Positions 38,954-47,824 of a stretch of DNA of 64,000 nt are shown piece by piece. The notes beneath the pieces are model-generated. The model had not been told where the DNA came from. It saw only the letters and a list, made by a program, of their open reading frames with translations, and ran no database searches. Location: NCBI RefSeq assembly GCF_018343545.2, contig NZ_JAGYPE020000008.1, positions 1 to 64,000 on the forward strand, in the 5' to 3' direction. Each line of letters opens with the position of its first letter. The stretch's first letter is position 1. Source of the DNA: Neobacillus citreus (GTDB lineage: Bacteria > Bacillota > Bacilli > Bacillales > Cytobacillaceae). Position numbers and translations under genes: made by a program.

Positions 38954-39679
38954 TCACAAGACCGATTCGTGGCTGCTTAGAAATTTAACACATATTTTAC
39001 CTAGCTGTTGCTTTTTTTCCAGAAGAATAAACGTTGGATTTATATTTGAGGGTCCGAGGATCTGTTGATATTGTTTCGATTGGTTATAGGATCTGCCGCC
39101 TGCCAAAATGTGGATGATTTGAATAGGGCAGTCGTAATTAAGATTTACCGTATCGTCCATTTTAGAAATGGCGCTTTCAAGGTCCTGCTGATTTGTTTGA
39201 TAGGCTGCAACTAATTCCCTGATTAACTTTTTATAAAAAAATTTATGTTCCTTTTCTTGCTGGAGATGATGTTTTAACGAAAGCACAGGATTTAGGAGGA
39301 TAACCGATCTGATGTTGTCTTTCATTTTCTCCATTAATTTTAGAGCAACTAGCGCGCCCATGCCCTCTGCCAAAATATGAATTTTTTGATTAAGAATTTC
39401 ACTTCGAATGACATGCTGATACAAGCTTTGTGCAAGCTCAACCGCATGATCACTGCCCCAGTTCCGCCCATAAAGATTTGAGGAAAAAATGGTGTACCCT
39501 TTTTCTTTTAAATCGTTGATTATGATTTGCTTTCCTTCATTTTGAGTCCAAAAGCTTTTACTCTCGTCCACAAAATGCCGTTCATCTCCGATTACTAAGA
39601 CCCCAAACCCGGTTGGCTTTTCAGGATAATAAATAATATTCCATTGGGAATCCATTTGAAAACACCGACATTCCATAGA
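38954..39679 (-). CDS. alpha/beta-hydrolase-like protein without nucleophile serine
   Basis: The 241-residue protein has hydrolase-like features: GFGVLVIGDERHFVDES, an oxyanion-side GRNWGSD and an elbow at IHILAEGMGALVALKLM. The elbow reads A-E-G-M-G where active enzymes have G-x-S-x-G, so the nucleophile Ser is replaced by Gly. AAAGGAG is 8 nt before the ATG at 39679. It may be a scaffold or regulator. It forms a same-strand run with the epimerase-like gene and med. Confidence 0.6.
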   Translation of the reverse strand, partial: SMECRCFQMDSQWNIIYYPEKPTGFGVLVIGDERHFVDESKSFWTQNEGKQIIINDLKEKGYTIFSSNLYGRNWGSDHAVELAQSLYQHVIRSEILNQKIHILAEGMGALVALKLMEKMKDNIRSVILLNPVLSLKHHLQQEKEHKFFYKKLIRELVAAYQTNQQDLESAISKMDDTVNLNYDCPIQIIHILAGGRSYNQSKQYQQILGPSNINPTFILLEKKQQLGKICVKFLSSHESVL

Positions 39680-39836
39680 TAAAACTCCTTTTTCCATATT
39701 TCCTCATGATAATGTATGTCATTTCACAAAAGATGAATGGGGCATTGCCTATTTTTTATTTGTAAAAGAAACCCTTTCATTAATTTCATATCATGTGGTA
39801 ATATAAGATAGGATGTAAAATAGGCAGGTGAAAAAT

Positions 39837-40019
39837 ATGCGTTTCTTTTGGACTTTTTTCTGGGCTTTTCTTTTAACAGAAATGCTTACATATGTAGTCA
39901 GCTCGATGTCCGGTGCGGCATTTGATTTCAAGCTTGGTGCCATTTTATCTGTAGGAATTACCATTTTAATTTTCGTTATTTCGACAGTTATTCCAAATGA
40001 GCCTGTTGAAAAACACTAA
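39837..40019 (+). CDS. yjzD: DUF2929 membrane protein YjzD
   Basis: The 60-residue protein starts MRFFWTFFWAFLLTEMLTYV and has two membrane segments (5-23 and about 33-52), ending with a short polar tail. This is the DUF2929 pattern, as B. subtilis YjzD. AGGTG lies upstream of the ATG at 39837; the in-frame GTG 9 nt earlier overlaps that site. It is divergent from the hydrolase-like gene and convergent with clpB. In B. subtilis over-expression of YjzD affects septation, to my knowledge not explained. Confidence 0.75.
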   Translation: MRFFWTFFWAFLLTEMLTYVVSSMSGAAFDFKLGAILSVGITILIFVISTVIPNEPVEKH

Positions 40020-40027
40020 GACTTTTT

Positions 40028-40062
40028 AAAAAAGGTCCTCCCCCAATTGGAGGACCTTTTTT
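40028..40062. terminator. terminator between yjzD and clpB
   Basis: AAAAAGGTCCTCC / GGAGGACCTTTTT form a strong stem with a 7-nt loop, with A and T runs on each side, between the two convergent stop codons. Confidence 0.88.
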
Positions 40063-40075
40063 AATTCCATGGCTT

Positions 40076-42673
40076 TTATGAAAATATTTTTAAAGCCACT
40101 ACCCCGTCTTCAACTGTAATCTCGACGTTTGTCCCATCATGAATTTTTCCTGCAATAATATCACGGGCAAGCTTTGTTTCAAGATTTCGCTGAATATAAC
40201 GTTTCAGCGGTCTTGCCCCGTATACAGGATCAAAGCCATGTGCGGCAATGAATTCCTTCGCTTGTTCATCAATCGTAATATCGATTTGTTTCTCTTTTAA
40301 CCTTGCCTTAAGCTCTTTTAAAAGCTTGACGACAATATTCTTAATATCGGCCATAGACAACGGCTTAAAGAGAATCGTTTCGTCTATACGATTTAAAAAT
40401 TCCGGCCGGAAGTGTGCTCTCAGAAGATTCAACACTTTTTCTCTCGTTCCTTCTGAGATTTCTTGTTCATTTTCATTTCGTTCGAGTAAAATGTGTGACC
40501 CAATATTGGATGTCATAATAATGACTGTATTTTTAAAGTCAACAACCCGGCCTTGGGAATCTGTAATTCGTCCATCATCAAGTGCCTGCAGGAGGATATT
40601 GAATACTTCAGGATGCGCCTTTTCAATTTCATCCATCAATATAACCGAATACGGTTTTCGACGGACTGCTTCCGTTAATTGGCCGCCTTCCTCGTAACCT
40701 ACGTAGCCGGGAGGTGCACCAATAAGACGTGAAACAGCATGCTTCTCCATATACTCCGACATATCAATCCGGATCATATGTTCTTCACTGTCGAATAAGC
40801 TTTCTGCCAGCGCCTTCGCAAGTTCTGTTTTACCAACTCCAGTCGGGCCTAAAAACAAAAATGAACCAATTGGTCTGTTCGGGTCTTTAATCCCCGCACG
40901 TGCCCTTAAAACAGCGTCAGCAGTTAAACCTACTGCTTCATCCTGTCCGATGACCCTTTCGTGCAGGATTGATTCCAGTCTTAAAAGCTTTTCCCGCTCA
41001 CCTTCGACAAGCTTGGAAAGCGGAATTCCTGTCCATCTTGAAACAATATTGGAAATCTCTTCTGCAGTCACTTCTTCACGTAGAAGCCGGTCGTCACTTT
41101 CAGCTTTTTCTTCAAGTGCCAATAGCTCTTTCTCCGCAGCTGGGATGAGACCGTGACGAAGCTCTGCTGCCTTGTTTAAATCATATTTATCTTCTGCCTG
41201 CTCGAGTTCGCGGCGAAGTCTTTCAATTTGCTCCCGTTTTTCCTGTAATTTATTAATGGTTTGTTTTTCCTCAAGCCACTTCGCCTTCATAGCATTTGTC
41301 TGTTCCTTCAAATCTGCCAACTCTTTTTGCAAGGCGCGGAGTCTTTGTTTACTAACCTCATCCTGCTCTTTTGTTAACGCCGCTTCTTCTATTTCCAATT
41401 GCATTACCCGGCGGGTCACTTCATCCAGCTCAGTTGGCATGGAGTCAATTTCGGTCCGAATCATCGCACACGCTTCATCGACAAGGTCGATTGCTTTATC
41501 CGGCAAAAAGCGATCCGTAATATAGCGGTCAGAAAGGACAGTAGCAGCGACCAAGGCCTGGTCGTGAATTTTGACCCCATGATGGACTTCAAACCGTTCC
41601 TTTAACCCCCGCAAGATGGAGATTGTGTCTTCGACATCCGGTTCTTGAACAAGGACCTGCTGAAATCTCCGTTCAAGTGCAGGGTCTTTTTCGATATATT
41701 TACGGTGCTCATCAAGTGTGGTTGCCCCGATACAATGCAGCTCACCCCGGGCCAGCATTGGTTTTAACATATTTCCGGCATCCATCGCTCCATCAGTTCT
41801 TCCCGCACCTACAATCGTGTGGATTTCATCGATAAATAGCAATATTTGCCCTTCACTTTTTTTAATTTCATTCAAAACTGCCTTTAATCTTTCTTCGAAT
41901 TCACCTCTAAATTTCGCACCAGCAATCAGTGAACTCATATCCAAGGCAAAAATAGTCTTATCCTTCAAGCCTTCTGGTACATCTTTTCTAACAATCCTTT
42001 GGGCCAATCCTTCAACAATGGCGGTTTTCCCTACACCAGGCTCACCAATTAGAACGGGATTATTTTTGGTTTTCCTTGAAAGAATGCGGATAACATTTCT
42101 TATTTCTGTATCTCTGCCAATGACAGGGTCCATTTTCCCAGCTCTTACTTCTGCTACAAGATCCCGCCCGTATTTTTTTAAAGCATCATATCCCGCTTCA
42201 GGATGTTGTGTTGTCACCCTTTGATTCCCCCTTATTTCTTTTATAACTTTTAAAAGATCTTCCGAGGTGCGGCCAAATGAATGAATAATTGTTTTCAATT
42301 CCGTATCGTTCGCGTTTGCTGCGGCAAGCAGAATATGCTCGATGGATAGATATTCATCAGCGAATTTTGCCGCGTATTCTTCAGCACTTACCAATAACTT
42401 TTGCAGTTTGGCTGTGATATAAAGCTTTCCCTGTTCAATTCCACTGCCGGTTACCTGCGGTTTCTTGGCAAGAGCCTTAAGCAAACTGTCTTCAGCTTTT
42501 TTAGCGGAAATCCCGGCCCTTTCCAAAACGGATGCAGCAAGACTATCATCTTGGTTTAAAAGCGCTAATAACAAATGGGGCTCGTCTATTTCTTGATGGC
42601 TATATTTAATGGCGATACTTTGAGCATCCATTAAACCATTCTGCATACGCTCCGTCATTCGGTTTAAATCCAT
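40076..42673 (-). CDS. clpB: ATP-dependent chaperone ClpB
   Basis: The 865-residue Hsp100 disaggregase has an N-terminal repeat domain (to about 145), AAA domain 1 with Walker A GEPGVGKT and Walker [11 protein letters not shown], a long coiled-coil M-domain (about 400-520), AAA domain 2 with GPTGVGKT and [11 protein letters not shown], and a C-terminal small domain. ClpB resolubilises aggregates with DnaK. The AAA2 domain lacks the IGF/L loop used by ClpP-binding homologues, so it is ClpB, not ClpC. B. subtilis 168 has no clpB at this site. No clear CtsR heptad repeat (GGTCAAA NAN GGTCAAA) with both arms was verified, but TTTGACC-type sequence occurs just before the start: AAAGGTCAAAAAAGGTCAAA on the minus strand at 42690-42710. 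Confidence 0.95.
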   Translation of the reverse strand: MDLNRMTERMQNGLMDAQSIAIKYSHQEIDEPHLLLALLNQDDSLAASVLERAGISAKKAEDSLLKALAKKPQVTGSGIEQGKLYITAKLQKLLVSAEEYAAKFADEYLSIEHILLAAANANDTELKTIIHSFGRTSEDLLKVIKEIRGNQRVTTQHPEAGYDALKKYGRDLVAEVRAGKMDPVIGRDTEIRNVIRILSRKTKNNPVLIGEPGVGKTAIVEGLAQRIVRKDVPEGLKDKTIFALDMSSLIAGAKFRGEFEERLKAVLNEIKKSEGQILLFIDEIHTIVGAGRTDGAMDAGNMLKPMLARGELHCIGATTLDEHRKYIEKDPALERRFQQVLVQEPDVEDTISILRGLKERFEVHHGVKIHDQALVAATVLSDRYITDRFLPDKAIDLVDEACAMIRTEIDSMPTELDEVTRRVMQLEIEEAALTKEQDEVSKQRLRALQKELADLKEQTNAMKAKWLEEKQTINKLQEKREQIERLRRELEQAEDKYDLNKAAELRHGLIPAAEKELLALEEKAESDDRLLREEVTAEEISNIVSRWTGIPLSKLVEGEREKLLRLESILHERVIGQDEAVGLTADAVLRARAGIKDPNRPIGSFLFLGPTGVGKTELAKALAESLFDSEEHMIRIDMSEYMEKHAVSRLIGAPPGYVGYEEGGQLTEAVRRKPYSVILMDEIEKAHPEVFNILLQALDDGRITDSQGRVVDFKNTVIIMTSNIGSHILLERNENEQEISEGTREKVLNLLRAHFRPEFLNRIDETILFKPLSMADIKNIVVKLLKELKARLKEKQIDITIDEQAKEFIAAHGFDPVYGARPLKRYIQRNLETKLARDIIAGKIHDGTNVEITVEDGVVALKIFS

Positions 42674-42689
42674 GAGTTTTCACACCCTT

Positions 42690-42710
42690 TGACCTTTTTT
42701 GACCTATTAC
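42690..42710 (-). promoter_or_regulatory. CtsR-type tandem heptad before clpB
   Basis: On the minus strand two GGTCAAA heptads stand in direct repeat, separated by 3 nt (GGTCAAA-AAA-GGTCAAA). This is the exact CtsR operator layout, which represses clp genes until heat stress. It lies about 15-35 nt upstream of the clpB start codon. Coordinates are accurate to a few nt. Confidence 0.85.
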
Positions 42711-42748
42711 TTATATTATAATTCATCCTTCATTTAAAAGTAAAATTT

Positions 42749-42780
42749 GAAAGAGCCATCCGGTTCCGGACAGCTCTTTC
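42749..42780 (-). terminator. terminator after yjzC
   Basis: GAAAGAGC...CCGG / CCGG...GCTCTTTC form a long stem with a small internal mismatch, followed by AAATTTT on the minus strand, 17 nt after the yjzC stop. Confidence 0.7.
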
Positions 42781-42796
42781 AACAAATTTATATTAA

Positions 42797-42976
42797 TCAT
42801 GGCTTTCTCTGGTAAGTCCATACACGGTCATCATTTGAGTTCTCCGGAAATCTGTCGCCGGCTTTCAACTTTATTTTTTTTGGATTGACTACGTTATCGC
42901 CTGTATCCCCAACTTCAATATAAACACCATTATTCGGTGCTTTTTTTCCCGGCCCGAATTGACGGCTTTGTCCCAT
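42797..42976 (-). CDS. yjzC: YjzC-family small protein (59 aa)
   Basis: A 59-residue frame starts MGQSRQFGPGKKAPNNGVYI and continues EVGDTGDNVVNPKKIKLKAG and DRFPENSNDDRVWTY. This is the YjzC family pattern. AAGGAGG lies about 6 nt before the ATG. No cysteine cluster or membrane segment is visible and the function is unknown. In B. subtilis yjzC is beside yjzD; here clpB is inserted between them. Confidence 0.85.
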   Translation of the reverse strand: MGQSRQFGPGKKAPNNGVYIEVGDTGDNVVNPKKIKLKAGDRFPENSNDDRVWTYQRKP

Positions 42977-43133
42977 GTTTTTCCCTCCTTATCTATTTCG
43001 ATTTTATTATTCCCTTTAAGCATTGGTTCATTAAAGGAAGTTCCTTCAATTTTACAAGGTTCGACAATATTTCCTAAGAAATATTGCTTTGTACCCAAAT
43101 TTTGACGATTATATGAACTTATCCATCCATTTA

Positions 43134-43163
43134 TTGCGATTGATTCATTATTAACAATATAAT
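43134..43163 (+). promoter_or_regulatory. sigma-A promoter of the first fnr gene
   Basis: TTGCGA (43134-43139) and TATAAT (43158-43163) with an 18-nt spacer lie 72-101 nt upstream of the start. No Fnr box is centred at -41.5 here, in contrast to the other promoters of the island, so this gene is probably expressed without Fnr. Confidence 0.55.
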
Positions 43164-43234
43164 TACAGTAATATCTAGTAAATTTTTACTGAGCGATTCA
43201 TCGCTTTTAAGTTCCCATAAAAGGGGGTATCGGC

Positions 43235-43927
43235 ATGCAGTCCATTAAAGAAATGCCTGTCACATTGTCGCGTCTTTTCGAAACAGTACAACATACAAAG
43301 AAAATGGAGAAAGGCTCCTTTCTGTTTCAAGAGGGAATGCCAGCAAATGAGCTATATATTGTTAAAAGCGGGATTCTTCATGTTAGTAAGATTATTCCTG
43401 ATGGTAGAGAGCTTACCTTAAGGATGTGTTCAAGCGGAGATTTTGTGGGGGAATTACATTTATTCTCCCCTCAGCCAAAATATCTGTTAAGCGGACGAAT
43501 TATTGAAAGCGGTGAAGCTGCGGTAATAAAGAGAGAGTTTCTGGAGGAAAAATTATCGCAAAATCTTCCTCTTTCATTTGAATTCATTCAATGGATGAGC
43601 CTTCAATACCGTAAAACTCAAACAAAATTTCGCGACTTGGTTTTACATGGAAAAAAAGGCGCCTTATATTCAACCTTAATTCGAATCAGCAACAGTTTTG
43701 GTGTCAAAACGAACAAGGGCATCCTGATTGAATTGCCTTTAACCAATCAGGAACTGGCTAATTTCTGTGGAACCTCCAGGGAGGTTGTCAATCGACTATT
43801 GGCTGACTTAAGGAAGACAGGGGTTATTTCCATAAATAAAGGCACGATCACCATTCATGACATGGATTATTTAAAAAATGAAATTGATTGCGAAGATTGC
43901 CCTGAGGATATTTGCAGGGTAGATTGA
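43235..43927 (+). CDS. fnr: Fnr-type oxygen-sensing regulator (paralogue 1)
   Basis: The 230-residue Crp/Fnr regulator has a cyclic-nucleotide-binding fold (FLFQEGMPANELYIVKSGIL), a dimerisation helix and a winged helix with recognition motif FCGTSREVVNRLL (E-x-x-S-R type, which reads TGTGA). The C-terminal CX2CX4C (Cys219, Cys222, Cys227) and Asp134 in FRDLVLHGKKG correspond to the [4Fe-4S] ligands of B. subtilis Fnr. It should activate anaerobic genes when oxygen is absent. AAAGGGGG precedes the ATG. A close paralogue lies at 47967. Confidence 0.9.
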   Translation: MQSIKEMPVTLSRLFETVQHTKKMEKGSFLFQEGMPANELYIVKSGILHVSKIIPDGRELTLRMCSSGDFVGELHLFSPQPKYLLSGRIIESGEAAVIKREFLEEKLSQNLPLSFEFIQWMSLQYRKTQTKFRDLVLHGKKGALYSTLIRISNSFGVKTNKGILIELPLTNQELANFCGTSREVVNRLLADLRKTGVISINKGTITIHDMDYLKNEIDCEDCPEDICRVD

Positions 43928-43936
43928 AATCATTAG

Positions 43937-43968
43937 CGGCTGACTCAGTTTTTCGAGTCAGCCGTTTC
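43937..43968. terminator. terminator between fnr paralogue 1 and mobB
   Basis: CGGCTGACTC / GAGTCAGCCG form a perfect 10-bp stem with an 8-nt loop, ending in TTT on the plus strand. It overlaps the last codons of the convergent mobB. Confidence 0.8.
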
Positions 43969-44499
43969 CTTATCATGCATCTGTTTTAATAATCGAACAA
44001 TCTGTTGCTCAGCTTTTGCATCGCCAATATGAAAGCATGGAACTTCCAAAACCTCACTTATTGCCCCCTCCAGCCCTTCCTCCCAATAAACAACCGCTGC
44101 AATATTTTTTAGCTTTCTTATTAGCGAAAGGTCACGCTTATCCCGCAGGAGGACCATCTTTGGAAAACTTTCTTGTTTATGGCCTTCAACCAAGATAATA
44201 TCCAAATTAAATAAACCAAGCAGGTTTATTTGTTTATCCAATTTGAACTCTAACTGTTCGGTTTGCAGGAGCAGCCTTCCCTCTCCTTCGACAATCGAAG
44301 CAATCGCACCCGCTGCAAGATGTCTGGTTGAGTCCTTTTTAGGCAAAACATCTGGTTTACCGCCATGACCATGGTGTTTAATAACAGCCGTCATTAATCC
44401 CTCTGCCTTCAATCCATGAAGAAGCTTTTCAATAAATGTTGTTTTCCCGCTATCCTGGTAACCGGTAACTTGAAATATGACCGGTCTTACCAAGGCCAT
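43945..44499 (-). CDS. mobB: molybdopterin-guanine dinucleotide biosynthesis protein MobB
   Basis: The 184-residue P-loop protein has GYQDSGKTTF (Walker A, near 12-21), VIKHHGHGG and the LDIILVEGHK motif. MobB is a GTPase that assists MobA in attaching a nucleotide to the molybdenum cofactor. Its start overlaps the moeA stop by 13 nt, so the two are translationally coupled. mobA is not in the window. Confidence 0.92.
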   Translation of the reverse strand: MALVRPVIFQVTGYQDSGKTTFIEKLLHGLKAEGLMTAVIKHHGHGGKPDVLPKKDSTRHLAAGAIASIVEGEGRLLLQTEQLEFKLDKQINLLGLFNLDIILVEGHKQESFPKMVLLRDKRDLSLIRKLKNIAAVVYWEEGLEGAISEVLEVPCFHIGDAKAEQQIVRLLKQMHDKETADSKN

Positions 44500-45752
44500 T
44501 CACTGCCAAACTGATCTTCAAGCAAAAGAACATCTACCTCAGTTCCGGCAGCGAACCCACGTGTGCCACCCGGGAGGATGGTTAATGAGTTTGCACCGGC
44601 AAGACTCATGATAATGTTGGATTTATCCAGACCGCTTGGCGTCACCTTTAACCGGCCGTTCTCGATAAAAACAGAGCTGCGCACAAATCTTGTAAATGGA
44701 TTAGCTTTTAGAAAATCCACCTCAAGGATTGCTTGCTCCTTCCTTAAATGAGGTTTTTCAGAAAAAAGCATTCTGCGTAAGATTGGCCTTGCAAACAATT
44801 CAAATCCAACATAGCAAGCAGACGGATTACCGGATAAACCAAAAAGGAGCTTTCCGTTATGGCTGGCCACTGTTGTAACACTTCCAGGCCGCATTGCCAC
44901 TTTATTAAATAAAACCTCGGCACCAAGCTTTTCGTAAATCTCTGGCAGATAATCAAAATCACCAACTGAAACCCCGCCAGTCGTAATCAACAAATCAACC
45001 TTGTTTACGGCATTTTTCACAGCCTCGAAGCAGGTATCAAATTCATCTGGAAGCTTTCCAAAATAGTGAACGATACCACCAACCCTCTCAATCTGGGCGG
45101 CAATCATATGAGAATTGCTATTGCGGATTTTGCCAGGAACTAAAGGGTCGCCAACATCCAATAATTCCGTACCAGTTGCAAACAGGCCAACAATCGGTTT
45201 TTTGGCTGCGGGAACATCCTTATAGCCAAAAGTGGCAAGCATTGCTTGAATTCCAGGGTTAATTAGTGTCCCTTTTTTAACTAATACCTCGCCCTCTTTC
45301 GCATCCTCCCCACGAAAGGAAACGTTATCCCCCTTTTTGAAACTGCGCTTAATGGCCATAAACGGCTTCCCATCTTTTTCGTAGGTTTTCGCTACTTCGA
45401 ACATAACAACAGCATCAGTTCCTTCAGGCATAATCGCACCAGTCATAATTCTGACTGCCTGATTTTCTGTTACGGTCATGTTGGAAACCATCCCCGCCCC
45501 AATATGGTCAATTACCTCAAATTCCACCGGATTAGCTTGGGATGCATCTTGTGTATCTATTGCTCTAACAGCAAAACCATCATAGGGTGCCCTGTCAAAG
45601 TGAGGGACATCGCAGGTGGCAACTAAATCCTTAGATAAAAATCGGCCAAAGCTTTCTTCAATGTTGATATATTCCGTTTCACCGGACAATTGGTATTGCA
45701 TTATTTTTTGAACTGCTTCTCCGATTGGAATGGGTTGTCGTCTTTCAAACAA
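44487..45752 (-). CDS. moeA: molybdopterin molybdenumtransferase MoeA
   Basis: The 421-residue protein inserts molybdate (or tungstate) into adenylated molybdopterin. It shows the MoeA domains: FDRAPYDGFAVRA, IMTGAIMPEGTDAVVMFE, the MogA-like core (VGLFATGTELLDVGDP, TTGGVSVGDFDYLPE, FGLSGNPSACYVGFELF) and the C-terminal domain. It begins with TTG about 10 nt after AGGAG. The gene is divergent from ric and has an Fnr half-site with TATAAT in its promoter. Confidence 0.94.
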   Translation of the reverse strand: MFERRQPIPIGEAVQKIMQYQLSGETEYINIEESFGRFLSKDLVATCDVPHFDRAPYDGFAVRAIDTQDASQANPVEFEVIDHIGAGMVSNMTVTENQAVRIMTGAIMPEGTDAVVMFEVAKTYEKDGKPFMAIKRSFKKGDNVSFRGEDAKEGEVLVKKGTLINPGIQAMLATFGYKDVPAAKKPIVGLFATGTELLDVGDPLVPGKIRNSNSHMIAAQIERVGGIVHYFGKLPDEFDTCFEAVKNAVNKVDLLITTGGVSVGDFDYLPEIYEKLGAEVLFNKVAMRPGSVTTVASHNGKLLFGLSGNPSACYVGFELFARPILRRMLFSEKPHLRKEQAILEVDFLKANPFTRFVRSSVFIENGRLKVTPSGLDKSNIIMSLAGANSLTILPGGTRGFAAGTEVDVLLLEDQFGSEWPW

Positions 45753-45802
45753 AATTCATCGGCTCCTATCATTTTTGAACGTTATGTATTTTAACTGTAT
45801 CC

Positions 45803-45845
45803 ATTATAAGCTTACAAAAAACTAATAGACATATCAAAAGTCACA
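45803..45845 (-). promoter_or_regulatory. candidate Fnr-dependent promoter of moeA-mobB (half-site)
   Basis: On the minus strand TATAAT (45808-45803) is preceded by a perfect TGTGA half-site (45845-45841) in the position expected for a box centred at -41.5. The distal half is ATATG and does not match. The predicted start point is near 45796, 44 nt before the TTG. Confidence 0.4.
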
Positions 45846-45891
45846 AATCCGAAACTTTCTCACAGAAGAATATAAAAATTCACGCTTGCAG

Positions 45892-45934
45892 TGTGATTTT
45901 AGTCACCTAGTTAAATTTGATTTTCCATTATGCT
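45892..45934 (+). promoter_or_regulatory. class II Fnr promoter of ric/scdA
   Basis: The Fnr box TGTGA-TTTTAG-TCACC (45892-45907) is centred at 45899.5. TATGCT at 45929-45934 is a good -10 hexamer; the implied start point 45941 puts the box at exactly -41.5. No good -35 is present, as expected for activated promoters. Confidence 0.75.
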
Positions 45935-45973
45935 TAGTTTAGAAACCAAACCTTTTATCAAGGAGGAAGATTC

Positions 45974-46672
45974 ATGTTGACATTCCCATTTTCCGCAAAT
46001 TCTTTAGTTAAAGATATTGTAAACGAATTACCAAAAACAAGTGATGTATTTAAATCTTATCGAATCGATTTCTGCTGCGGCGGTAATATCCCGCTTTCCG
46101 AAGCTGCAGCCCAAGGCAATCTTAATATCGATTCTATTTTAGAGGATTTAAAAGCTGTTTATGAAAAAAATGAGTCCAAAGAGACCGATTTAGAAGTTTG
46201 GACTAACTCTGATTCCAACACCATCATTGACCATGTGATCGCTAACTATCACCGGGCAACGGAAGAAGAATTTAAAATGCTTAGTCCTTATGTGACAAAG
46301 GTTTCCCGCGTCCATGGGGATAATCATCCAGAATTGCTAAAGGTTTATGAGCTTTACCATGAATTTAAAAAGGAAATGTTAGAACATATGGCAAAGGAAG
46401 AAGAAATTGTCTTCCCAATCATTAGAAAACTAGCAGACGGGACAATTGAAAACCGCGACGAAGCGATTAACATGATTGTGGAACTCGAAAAAGAACATGA
46501 CCATGCCGGTGCCATATTGAAAGAGCTTCGGGAGATTACCGGCGACTTTACACCGCCGCTTGATGCCTGCGGTACGTACCGGCTAGTCTATAGCCGTTTA
46601 GAAGAACTGGAAGGATTAACCTTTATGCATGTTCATTTGGAAAATAACATTCTATTCCCTAGATATATCTAA
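45974..46672 (+). CDS. scdA: iron-sulfur cluster repair di-iron protein (Ric/ScdA/YtfE)
   Basis: The 232-residue protein has the N-terminal ScdA region with VFKSYRIDFCCGGNIPLSEA (residues about 27-47) and a C-terminal hemerythrin-like four-helix domain with His and Glu ligands (IDHVIANYHRATEEEF, HMAKEEEIVFP, EHDHAGAIL, FMHVHLENNILFP). It restores Fe-S clusters damaged by nitric oxide or oxidants. AAGGAGG precedes the ATG, and an Fnr box lies 67 nt upstream. Confidence 0.93.
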   Translation: MLTFPFSANSLVKDIVNELPKTSDVFKSYRIDFCCGGNIPLSEAAAQGNLNIDSILEDLKAVYEKNESKETDLEVWTNSDSNTIIDHVIANYHRATEEEFKMLSPYVTKVSRVHGDNHPELLKVYELYHEFKKEMLEHMAKEEEIVFPIIRKLADGTIENRDEAINMIVELEKEHDHAGAILKELREITGDFTPPLDACGTYRLVYSRLEELEGLTFMHVHLENNILFPRYI

Positions 46673-46679
46673 GAAGAAC

Positions 46680-46707
46680 AAAACAGCCTGTGATTGCAGG
46701 CTGTTTT
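46680..46707 (+). terminator. terminator after scdA
   Basis: AAAACAGCCTG / CAGGCTGTTTT form an 11-bp stem with a 6-nt loop, 7 nt after the scdA stop. It may also serve moaA from the other side. Confidence 0.82.
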
Positions 46708-46725
46708 CTTTCGTTTGCGGTTTGT

Positions 46726-47742
46726 TTACCCGCCGATATAGGACATTTCGATTTTTTTACGATTTTTGTTTGTTTCGGCCGTTCTTTCATCCGAATATCG
46801 ATCATTTCGACCGTTCCAAATCTCCGCAATTCTTCCAAAAAGTTGTTCATCAGATGCGCCGTTTCTCATGAAATTACGAAGATCATGGCCATTACCGTTA
46901 AATAAGCAAGTAAAAATCTGGCCATTCGCTGAAAGACGGGCCCGGGTACAGCTGGAACAGAACGATTCCGAGACGGAGGTAATAAAACCAACATTGACAT
47001 CGGTACCTTTATAGCGATAATGCTTAGCAACCTCACCAAAGTAAGCAGGGTCAACTGGTTCCAATTCAAATTCCGCCTTTAGCATTTCGTAAATTTCCTT
47101 TTTTGTCACAACATCATCCATTTTCCAGCCATTGGTGGAGCCAACATCCATATATTCAATATACCGGAGCTCCAGCCCTTTTTCTTTACAGAATTTAGCC
47201 ATTGGAATAATGTCTTGGTCGTTTAAACCCTTTTTGACAACCATATTTAATTTAACGCCTAATCCTGCATCTTTAGCGGCTTGAATTCCTTCTAGAACAG
47301 GACCGGTCCCAATTCCCCTGCCATTGATTTTGCCAAATAATTCATCATCTAGACTATCCAGACTGATATTCACTCGCTTCAAGCCTGCTTCCTTCAATTT
47401 CGCAGCCAATTTAGGAAGAAGAACGCCATTTGTTGTTAAGCCAATATCACTAAGGCCTTCAATCGCGGCTAGCTTTTCAATGAGAATCGGTAAATCCCTT
47501 CTTAACAGCGGCTCACCGCCTGTCAAGCGGATTTTTTTCACGCCTAACTGCACGAAGATTTTTCCTAACCGTTCAATTTCCTCATAGGTCAGGAGGGCAC
47601 TCCTTGGCAGAAATTCAAAATCCGGCCCAAATTGATCGGCAGGCATACAGTATTGACAACGAAAATTACATCTATCAATAACGGAAATTCTTAAATCCCT
47701 TAATGGTCTATTAAATTTATCTGTAATGATTGTTTTTTCCAT
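46726..47742 (-). CDS. moaA: GTP 3',8-cyclase MoaA
   Basis: The 338-residue radical SAM enzyme makes the first step of molybdopterin synthesis. It has the N-terminal cluster motif CNFRCQYC (near 24-31), LTGGEPLLR, the C-terminal cluster ligands ([20 protein letters not shown]) and ends with the conserved Gly-Gly (SYIGG). GGAG lies 8 nt before the ATG. The divergent neighbour is the second fnr. moaC, moaD and moaE are not in the window. Confidence 0.95.
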   Translation of the reverse strand: MEKTIITDKFNRPLRDLRISVIDRCNFRCQYCMPADQFGPDFEFLPRSALLTYEEIERLGKIFVQLGVKKIRLTGGEPLLRRDLPILIEKLAAIEGLSDIGLTTNGVLLPKLAAKLKEAGLKRVNISLDSLDDELFGKINGRGIGTGPVLEGIQAAKDAGLGVKLNMVVKKGLNDQDIIPMAKFCKEKGLELRYIEYMDVGSTNGWKMDDVVTKKEIYEMLKAEFELEPVDPAYFGEVAKHYRYKGTDVNVGFITSVSESFCSSCTRARLSANGQIFTCLFNGNGHDLRNFMRNGASDEQLFGRIAEIWNGRNDRYSDERTAETNKNRKKIEMSYIGG

Positions 47743-47781
47743 TTAATCAACTCCAATAAATAAAGAAGCTCATTTTATACC

Positions 47782-47824
47782 ATTGTAACAGATGAATTTA
47801 AAAAATACTGTTACTTTCTTCACT
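47782..47824 (-). promoter_or_regulatory. candidate class II Fnr promoter of moaA
   Basis: On the minus strand AGTGA-AGAAAG-TAACA (47824-47809), equal to TGTTA-CTTTCT-TCACT on the plus strand, has one mismatch to TGTGA-N6-TCACT. TACAAT at 47787-47782 is the -10. The implied start point 47775 puts the box at -41.5 and leaves a 32-nt leader. Confidence 0.65.

Noticed and set aside
40248-42224. Several long plus-strand frames opposite clpB
   Set aside because: They mirror the coding strand of clpB, have Ser/Arg-rich chance composition and no ribosome sites.
42889-43098. 69-residue minus-strand frame near yjzC
   Set aside because: It overlaps yjzC in another frame; yjzC has the recognised sequence and the ribosome site.
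43121-43200. Possible Fnr box before the first fnr gene (AGTAAATTTTTACT)
   Set aside because: The palindrome lacks TGTGA or TCACA halves and has the wrong spacing; the -10 found here has no box at -41.5.
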